Source: Euclidia mi
Taxonomy: Eukaryota > Arthropoda > Insecta > Lepidoptera > Erebidae
Assembly: GCA_944739405.2 (NCBI GenBank)
Contig: OX123186.2
Location: forward strand, 92,731,034 to 92,795,033
Length of the DNA stretch: 64,000 nt
Direction of reading: 5' to 3'
Shown: positions 56,644 through 64,000 of the stretch, piece after piece
Numbering within the stretch: position 1 is the first letter of the stretch
Layout: each line of letters starts with the position of its first letter
Program-made: the position numbers and the translations under genes
Notes under the pieces: model-generated
Database searches by the model: none
What the model saw: the letters and a program-made list of their open reading frames with translations, nothing else
Told to the model about the DNA's origin: nothing

Positions 56644-57521
56644 TTCTGTTCTAATAGTTTATTTACAAATTTATATTTCACGAATATTATTAAATTGGAG
56701 AACTAAATCTTCTTATCTTACAAAAAGTGCTTCTGCCGGCCCGATTTGAACCACAGGCAATCGTCGCGCCGCAGCTCATTCACGGTCGATCACTACTGGA
56801 CCATGTAAACATTAAGCAAAACATTGAAATTTCTAAGTGGTATTTGTGTTCAACTTATGTATAACAACATAGTAGTCTTTAATGAGTCCAAAGGTCAATT
56901 TTGTTAACAAGTACAGCGACGGTTGCTTGTTTTAAAGTATTTTGTAATCACCGACACTGTTGTTTATTAAAAAGATGATTTGTTATTTTATGCACAAAAT
57001 AACTTTGATTCACTAATATCTACACTTATGATGTTTATAGATTATCTATTATTATAGCGTTTGTAGTAAGTTAATAGCTTCAGGCACTTTTTAAGAGTCA
57101 AATACACTTGTTTATGAGAAGTTTTACACACTTTTATAGACAGTTTTGTAACTTTACAGATAGAGAGTCTACGCGTTGGATAACGATATCACTGTTATAT
57201 TGTAGTATAATTATTATGTATTCACTTGATTTACACACTTTCCTTTTAATATACAATTATAAGAGAATTTAAACATAGAGACGATGTTTACATTGGCACT
57301 AGCGCCATCTGCCTCTGACAATGAATGCGACTTATTTGGGATGACGTGATAAAAACCCTGTTTTTTCTCCTCCTTCGTAGTTTATTCGAGTTTGACGCTT
57401 TTGGAGAGTCGAAAATCTTGGACTAAAGGCGTTTCTTACCGATGGACCACTACCACAAATCTGGAGTCCAAAATCTGAATCTGTAAAGTGGGAACATTCT
57501 TCAAACTAATAATATTTACAG

Positions 57522-57787
57522 GTAATGCTCATTTTGTATCATCGCATCGCGGCAAAAAAATGCTCATTTTAGATGGGTATAAATTCTACCGTCAGCAGAG
57601 TCGTCGGCAGAAGTCAAGATGGGTGTGTACACTACATTACAGTAAAGGTTGCAAAGCATATGCCTGGACTTGCCGGATTGAAGAAAATGCAATGTATACG
57701 ATCACCAAGATGGACAGCGAGCATAATCATTCTCCACCTATAGAGAAATTCAGACCCGCCCTTTTTAAAATTTTCCCTTCAATTTAA
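57522..57787 (+). CDS. mod(mdg4): E15b: mod(mdg4)-type 3' exon, FLYWCH finger with long loop (unit beta)
   Basis: The acceptor AATATTTACAG ends at 57521, with a phase-1 start (GT, then AAT). About 88 residues: HFVSSHRGKKMLILDGYKFY, SRWVCTLHYSKGC, KAYAWTC, then an enlarged loop (RIEENAMYTITKMDSE), HNHSPPIEK and a tail ending FKIFPSI before TAA at 57785-57787. Spacing is C-x7-C-x23-H-x-H, the longest loop in the array. AATAAA is at 57788-57793, directly after the stop, and again at 57799-57804. The alpha copy (E15) lost its second half. Confidence 0.9.
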
Positions 57788-57799
57788 AATAAATAACCA

Positions 57800-59775
57800 A
57801 TAAAATAAGTCTTACTATTGACAGGTCGGGTGTAAATACATGAGTAAAATCTAAGTAGTGCTCGGATTTAGCGTTCATGTTCCTATACAAGGTAGATAGA
57901 TAGATGGATTTCTTTTAAATCATAAGTATACAACTTGCATTCTTGTACTGAATGTCAATTAGTCGCTGGAAAAGTTTTGATTGGTTATGATTTAAGCTTT
58001 TTGGAAAATTCCATAAGAGCATATTTTAAAAGTGTTGACTTTGTAAAGTTTTTGTTCCATTGTCACTTTTCGTCAAAAATACCATTATATAATCAAACAA
58101 TTAGTTTGTATGTTATAATTATGCTTAAATTTAATCCGTATAGTCTTCTACAAGTTTCATAGTCTTTAATTTACGTAAAAACATGGAAAGCTTAAGAAGT
58201 AATAATATTGTGATCGTACACTGTTAAAACCAAATCGACGAAAATCATAAAATATATTGTTGTGCCTAGGTTTATGGAAATCAGTAAACCTATTTTTGTA
58301 TCAATAAAGTTTCATAAACTAACATTAGAACTAAATAAAAATATGCAATATGCAAAATCTTTTTATTACTCCCTTATCATTATTTTTAGTATTTCAATCT
58401 TTCTCTCTTTTTGCGATTTTTTATTATTATACATTTTGTGGTTATTTAGATTGCGTTTTTGACCTAAAAATTGACGGTCACCTTTCGTTCTGATGACGAT
58501 ACAATATTGACGTGGTGTCGGAATCATTGTATGTTCAAGGTGGAAATCGCCACAAAATTGTAGACTATACATATCATCGACCCTCTTAATAAGGAAATGA
58601 GAGGCTTTAATCAGGTTTTTGTTAAGAAGCGTAAGAATGTTACAAATTAATAATAATGTTGCAAAAAATACTACCTGCATAATCTACAGGTCAAGTCTGA
58701 TAAGAAGTCATCAATGTCTTAAATAGACGAGTATGATGTGATGATAGATGTGTTTGACGCTTTTTTATTGACGTTGTAACAAGTATTGTGCAGAATGTCC
58801 TCTCCACTCTCTACAATGCGAATTGTGCGGCTTATCAAGCGGTCGTTTGAGGCTCCTATTAGTGCCGTCCGTGGTCGACCTAAAGCCATGGTGTTGGCAA
58901 CTTCGCTTGGTGGCGAAATCAGGTTTGTCTTCCAGAAATCCCAATTATGACCATATCGAGCTTCAGCAGTATATACCAGCAACAATTACTTGCGATTTAT
59001 TACTGTCAAACAGTGAGATCCATTCTAGCTCGTCATCCACAAGTCAATGAGATATTGTTGTTTAACTTGAGATTTAGAATCAATTTTCAGACCCGAGTGA
59101 CTATTACATGAACGAAAATAGCGAAGAAAATGTACAACTATTTGCTTCCTTTAGTATTTGTATGAAATAAAATCAGTGTAGGTATATAATGTAGTATGAT
59201 TTGATATCATATGAATCTGTTATTCATTGTTGTTCTTTCGACAAATGTGGAAATAAAATTCAAGTCTGTCAAAAGTTTTTTTTTTATAGCGACTTTGTGT
59301 ATAAGTGTTGATGTGATTACTGATGCCGTGACAAAAATGGTTTCAAATGGATTTTATACTGTGGCTGACTGCCGTGGAAGAAATATTTCTGCAAATAAAA
59401 TAAATTCAGATGACGTACAAGCTGTTAAAGCACATAATTATATAATCATTTTGCAAAAGTATTGATAAGAACTACGAGTATATTGATCGAGATGTAAAAC
59501 TAACAGAAACGTATAAATTGTATAAAGAAAAATGTGAAGAAACTAAGAAACCTTCAGTATCAGAATTTATGTACCGAACAATATTCAGACAACTTCAGAA
59601 TTTTATTTAACCTAAAAGGCAGCTTGTGCGCTAAACATAGTTTAATTCCTATATTATAATTGTTAATATATTTTTTGCTATATACTAAGCTTCTTAGCAA
59701 TAATTATGTAATAAATATTACATAATTCTTCCTCCAGTAATGTGATATAAGTCGTTGCTACTATTACCATCGAAG
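57800..59775. other. Non-coding 3' part of unit beta
   Basis: Collinear with 27444-29406. Frames differ between copies. The beta copy retains longer open stretches on the - strand near 58720-58985 (a GRPRTALIGASNDR-like string) and 58366-58680, but without a recognised domain. Similarity ends at about 59775; 59776-60680 shows no feature I can support. Confidence 0.5.
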
Positions 59776-60686
59776 AGACTACCATGGAGGTGCCTCGTGA
59801 ACACATGATTTATGCAGGATTTGGATATTATTATGATTTGTTGAATGTAGTTTAACATTATTTATTCCTGATCATATCGTTGTTCACTTGTCACCTTCAC
59901 AAAATTCTTTCTACATTTGCATTCCTTCACGCGGTCCACTGATTTATGTTAATAACAACGATCTGGAAAATGGAGGTAATTGGCGGTCATGGTCAGTATA
60001 CCAATAGATTGTTTCTTACTGCCGGTTCGTATACCGTTATCGTCATGCTCACTAAAATGTCATTTCTTGTGGTGGCGTCGTGTGTCGGGTCATCCCTGTC
60101 CCTCTAATATGGCGAGAGGGATGATGGCTGGCACATGCGTCATACTCGTGAACGGGTGCTACTTGCGATGACTGGTCGATGACGGTCTTGCGGGCTGGTA
60201 TTAGATTTTAATATTTAACTGCATCATTTCCATCATGGGTCTGATCACTTTCGCGGATTGCCTGCATTATTAGGTATATATAATGTAAGTGGATGCTCCT
60301 GTTTCACCATGTCTATTCTGAGGAGACTAACCAAATGAACATCAAAAGTATTATGCTTGAGTATTATTATGTACAGTAAATATATACAAGTGATATAGAA
60401 GGTGTAACAGTTGCAGCACCTTACAAAATGTAAATTATGTGTATTATGCAAAACCTGGCGAAGAAAAAGAGTGACCGTGAGTTTTATTGCCCGTTCTTTC
60501 TCATGGTTCTACCTATTGCTTTGCGAACGTGGCAGTAAATGTTAATGTAGAGTCTTTAAGTAATTATTTTATAAATTTATTATTTTGACGTTCATAAGCG
60601 TCACATTGTGACCCAAATGAATAAACGATTTTGAATTTGAATTTGAAGTATTTTTTTTTTTTAAAATTACATTGTATAGCAAAAAA

Positions 60687-60826
60687 TGAGAAAATATGCT
60701 TTAATCGGAGAGTCAATCATTTATTAGACTATCGTCGATATCTTATTTATTATTTCTATCGTTACTAAAGAAGGCTAATAAACGTACCTTCTGGAATCAT
60801 CATCAGATCTTAAATCCGCGCATTTC
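60687..60826. repeat. Start of a third duplication unit (gamma)
   Basis: ATATGCTTTAATCGGAGAGT, CAATCATTTATTAGACTATC and GTCGATATC match 30555-30600 almost exactly, followed by further similarity to about 30680. It marks the same upstream edge that precedes E10b, so E16 starts a third copy of the unit that runs off the window or was degraded. Confidence 0.75.
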
Positions 60827-61531
60827 AGTTCTTTTATCGAAAATCTACTCAATTCTATTTCTTTCAATAAAGCAAGTCACTGCAGCTGTTTATTTCTCAC
60901 ATTAAATAATACCAACCTTAAATAGACTTTTAATTTCATATTAGTTCCGAAATGTATAATGTAGTTAGACAAAAAATAATCCTCTAAATAAAAATTCTGA
61001 CAACGTTGTATGCAGATGTTTGTAGCTGCATGCATTAAAATACCAATAGGACTACTGATATTCAAAGAAAAGTTTTTTTTTCCAATATTAATGATGGCGA
61101 TGAAGGAAAGACGTCCAGCGTGAATTTAATGGTCTACAATCTCTTTATAACTGGAAGAGTTCTGTTCGATAAAGACTTTATATTAAATTTTAAACAAGTA
61201 TTGGTAATATTATAATTTGAAGACTGCTCTCAGCTCTCGGCTCTCGACGTGTCACGTTACTACAAATTCTAAATCACGTGTAATAAGTTAGCGATATAAA
61301 AATGGCATGTAATTTTCAGGTTCGTTGCAACATTTATTCAAATCTTGATGTGAAATTTCTTCAAACGTTCATAAATGTAACTTTATGATCTTAAATGTAG
61401 TTATTGAATTTGATGAACGGTCATTATATTGAGATGGTAACTTCAAAAGTGTTTTCAGATATGGGGCAGTTTACGTATATTCGAAGCGAGGGAATAAACT
61501 TCTTCTGATATCAGGATATTCGTTTTATCCT

Positions 61532-62487
61532 ACCACCTTTACGCAGACGATTTGCAGATCTATACGCAAGCCCCTTTAAATAAGCAAGCAGAAGCTTGCA
61601 ATACTATTAACGCAGACCTGACCAGAATCTGTGAGTGGACGAAGAAATACGGACTCATAATAAAAACCAAAAAAACACAGTTAATTAGGCAGCCCAAAAT
61701 TGGTCTCAAAAATCAGTTGGTCCGATCTGCCACAAATCTGTTTTGATGCACAAAATCTCCTTTTCAGTAAAACGGTGAAAAACTTGGGGAACACTTTGGA
61801 TGAAAATTTGTCCTGGAAATCTCAAGTGCAAGAGACAAGTCGCAAGCTTTTTGCATCGGCAGGTCGTTGCGTAGGTTACGCAACTCCCTTCCAACTGCTA
61901 CTAAAATTGCGCTCGCTTAGTCTTTACTTCTCCCCATAATTGACTATGCTGATGTCAGCTATCTTGACCCCGCAGAGGAGCAGATGGATAAACTTGAGCG
62001 TCTCCAAAACTTTTGTATAAGATTTATATTTGGTCTGCGCAAATATGATCACGTTTCAGATTTTCACAACAAACTCAAGTGGCTCCCAATTCGTCTTCGC
62101 AGGAATACTCACATTCTTATATAATGTTCTATTTAATCCTTGTACTCCCTCTTATCTCAAAGAACGTTTCAAGTTCCTTCATGACACACATATAAAGTCT
62201 TTGAGGTCGTCTGAGGATCTGACTCTGGAGATGCCAAGGCATTCCACAAATTATTTTGATAAATCCTCTTCTGTTCAGGCAGTGCGTCTGTGGAATTCAT
62301 TGCCATACAAATTCGAAGAGCAACATCGTCGACTATTTTTTTAAATTTGTTATACAAACACTACTTAAATTCTCAACGTATTTAAATTTATTTATGTAGT
62401 TTACTTTTTACTCGAGTTCTAGGTATGTATTTCAATGTATCTATCATGTTTGTTATATAATATATGTGTACGTATATATATATATAC

Positions 62488-62564
<77 letters not shown>

Positions 62565-62690
62565 ATGTATGTATCATGTATATACGTAATCTATGTATTT
62601 AATTGCGAATATTTGCGAATTATTATATAGTTTTTAAGCCTATACTGTAAACATTTATTTTGGTGTGCAATAAAGTATAATCTTATCTTA
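61532..62690 (+). mobile_element. 5'-truncated LINE 3' fragment inserted in exon E16
   Basis: It starts inside the RT catalytic box (HLYADDLQIYTQ), continues with CEWTKKYGLIIKTKKTQ, NLGNTLDENLSWKSQV, ERFKFLHD and AVRLWNSLP in at least two frames, then a 3' UTR with a (TA)n tract, and ends near AATAAAGTATAATCTTATC. No clear target duplication; the exon linker at the site is missing, so the insertion seems to have deleted target DNA. Confidence 0.88.
62471..62562. repeat. (TA)n microsatellite in the LINE 3' UTR
   Basis: About 90 bp of almost pure TA with two CATA interruptions near its start. Length is likely polymorphic and prone to assembly error. Confidence 0.9.
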
Positions 62691-62831
62691 TCAAGATGGT
62701 TATGTGCTACACACTACTCGAAGGGTTGCCGAGCTGTAGTTCATACATTTGAAGATAATGTGATAAGTTTAAAAAATTGTCACAATCATGAACCGAAAGT
62801 CAACTGGACCGTACAAAAGCCTGATTATTAG

Positions 62832-63300
62832 CGCGTTTGCCATGATTAGATTGAATTCTTTTACAGTATTTTAATTCGATATTATTTATTTTATAATGAT
62901 AAATGTATTCAAAATATATTTTTGAATTGTAGATTGTAACTTGGATATTTTGAAATAGATGCAGTGTCAAAATGTCCTAGTTATGGTCAAGACAAATAAA
63001 TGTTTTATAAACTATGAAGAAGAAGTTGATAGAGATTTTAGCATGACTGCTGGTAAAGTTTTGCTTGGAAATATAAATGTATTGTTAGAATTAAAGAATA
63101 TTACCAAAACTTGTCTTTTCTATTTTTCTTTAGTTTACCTATTTCTCTTTTACTTTGGTGAACTAATAATAGTGTTAGAATCTTTTTTAATTAGCTTCAC
63201 ATTGGCTCGTGAATGTCACAACATATAAATTACACTATTTTCTGATATCCTTTAAGTACTAAAAGTTGGAATAAATGTTTGAAATACTCCTATTATTTAA
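62832..63300. other. No gene seen after E16
   Basis: AT-rich. A short stretch at about 63040-63090 (ACTGCTGGTAAAGTTTTGCT) faintly resembles 27610-27660 and 57960-58010, possibly the gamma version of the unit's 3' part. No supported gene. Confidence 0.4.
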
Positions 63301-63303
63301 TTA

Positions 63304-63660
63304 TTACAAGCCTGAATTGGTGTCCCACTGCTGGGCAAAGGCCTCCCCTTCCGACTTCCATTTCTCACGATCCGCTGCCAATATTTGCCAATCTTTTGTA
63401 TAAGCGTCTAACTCATCGCGCCATCTTCTCCTGGGCCGTCCCCGTTGTCGCTTCCTATTATTTGGGATCCACTGAGTGGTTATTTTCGCCCACAATTCTT
63501 CAGGCATGCGACAAACGTGGCCCGCCCAGTTCCACTTTAATTTGGCAGCTGAGTGGCCTACATCGGCAATCTGTGTTTTGGAACGTAGTATTGAGTTTCT
63601 TATGCGGTCTGTGAGCTTGACTCCCAAAATACTTCGTTCCATTGCCCTTTGACAGACCCC
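63304..63660 (-). mobile_element. RTE-like LINE ORF2 C-terminal fragment
   Basis: - strand: MERSILGVKLTDRIRNSILR, KTQIADV, KWNWAGHVCRMPEE, RGRPRRRWRDELDAY and a short end. This is the C-terminal region after the RT of RTE-like elements. The 3' end is the CCTTTGCCCAGCAGTGGGAC sequence near 63320-63345. The remaining 63661-64000 is AT-rich with nothing recognised. Confidence 0.85.
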
Positions 63661-64000
63661 GAGGGCGGACTTTTGATTTTGAGTTATTATTATTTAATTA
63701 CATTTATCTAAATATTTTTGATTTCTAATGTACCCTAATTTTTAGATACTTGAATTTTTAGTACTATACTTTGTATTTATATTATTTTCATTTCTCGTTT
63801 TGCTAGGTATTTTAAGTTGTTTCTGCCATTATTATACTTTACTGTATATAAAGTATGATCTATTTTTATAGTTAGAAACTAGTCCATTTAGAAATTCCGA
63901 TATTTAAATTAAAAAGAAGTGGCTTAAATTTATAATCGTTCTTCAACTTCAAGACAATTTATGACTGTTTAATATTTGATGTCTGTTTATTTTCTCTTCG

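Larger units (their letters stand above)
52182..57329 (-). mobile_element. Nearly full-length CR1/Jockey-like LINE in unit beta
   Basis: It interrupts a stretch that is continuous in unit alpha (GATATACTTATTTGGG at about 27086): left flank TATACTT at 52175-52181, right flank ACTTATTTGGG from 57330, giving a short ACTT target duplication. The element reads on - with a 5' UTR, ORF1, ORF2 and a 3' end made of (AATG/AATA)-type repeats (ATGAATAAATGAATAAATG). A tRNA-like stretch lies in its 5' part near 56740-56800. It separates E14b from E15b by an extra 5.1 kb. Confidence 0.88.
61470..62831 (+). pseudogene. E16: FLYWCH exon split by a LINE insertion
   Basis: The front half starts at an AG at 61469 in phase 1 (TT, then TAC), 11 bp after a stronger TTTTCAG at 61458, which gives the wrong phase: VYVYSKRGNKLLLISGYSFY. 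LINE text begins at about 61532. The back half resumes at about 62691: SRWLCATHYSKGC, then CHNHEPKVNWTVQKPDY and a TAG at 62829-62831. Ligands are all present (C-x7-C-x17-H-x-H), but the linker of about nine codons between GYSFY and RWLC is gone. The HEPK.NW..KP tail places it with E10/E11. It cannot make a finger unless the LINE were spliced out. Confidence 0.88.

Noticed and set aside
56740..56800. tRNA-like stretch in the 5' part of the 52-57 kb LINE, considered as a separate SINE or tRNA gene
   Set aside because: It has only a B-box-like segment on the - strand and no separate insertion boundaries; left as part of the LINE region.
1163..62831. Possibility that the FLYWCH modules are MULE transposon pieces (FLYWCH domains are related to those elements)
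   Set aside because: No transposase catalytic domain or terminal inverted repeats accompany them, whereas a uniform acceptor and splice phase precede nearly every module. This fits host exons.

Overview
The window looks like lepidopteran (moth or butterfly) nuclear DNA. It is AT-rich, has no bacterial-style gene packing, and is full of insect non-LTR retroposons, tRNA-derived SINEs, MITEs and Tc1/mariner, hAT-like and piggyBac-like remnants. The host content is one remarkable array: 22 short modules, all on the + strand. Nearly all sit directly behind a polypyrimidine tract plus AG, nearly all have a phase-1 3' splice junction (two bases complete a codon begun upstream), and intact ones encode one FLYWCH-type C2H2 zinc finger followed by a stop codon. 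This is the layout of the alternative 3'-terminal exons of mod(mdg4), the BTB/FLYWCH locus known for alternative and trans-splicing in insects. The common BTB exons are not here and presumably lie outside the window. I label the modules E1 to E16; a 'b' marks a second copy.

Layout. 1-20.5 kb: E1 to E9, mutually diverged, with two odd short-finger exons (E6, E7) and one giant exon (E8) that carries a Q/S/H-rich repetitive extension and an apparent frameshift. About 20.9-29.4 kb: duplication unit alpha with E10-E15 (E14 and E15 broken). About 30.5-59.8 kb: unit beta, a second copy of the same unit (E10b-E15b), swollen by three large insertions: an 11-kb Tc1-type nest (30734-41695), a 4.2-kb TIR transposon with a Sola-like transposase (46271-50450), and a 5.1-kb LINE (52182-57329). 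From about 60.7 kb: the start of a third unit (gamma), whose first exon (E16) is cut in two by a LINE fragment.

The array shows exon birth and death. Units alpha and beta have lost different exons: E14, E15 and the tail of E12 in alpha; E10b and E13b in beta. For each of these pairs the better-preserved copy lies in the other unit. E11/E11b differ mostly at synonymous sites in my hand count, so both appear to have been under protein-level selection. The duplicate also supplies natural empty sites that fix the ends of several transposons.

No rRNA, CRISPR, operon or bona fide tRNA gene was seen. tRNA-like segments are SINE heads. All identifications come from reading the sequence and family knowledge, without database searches.
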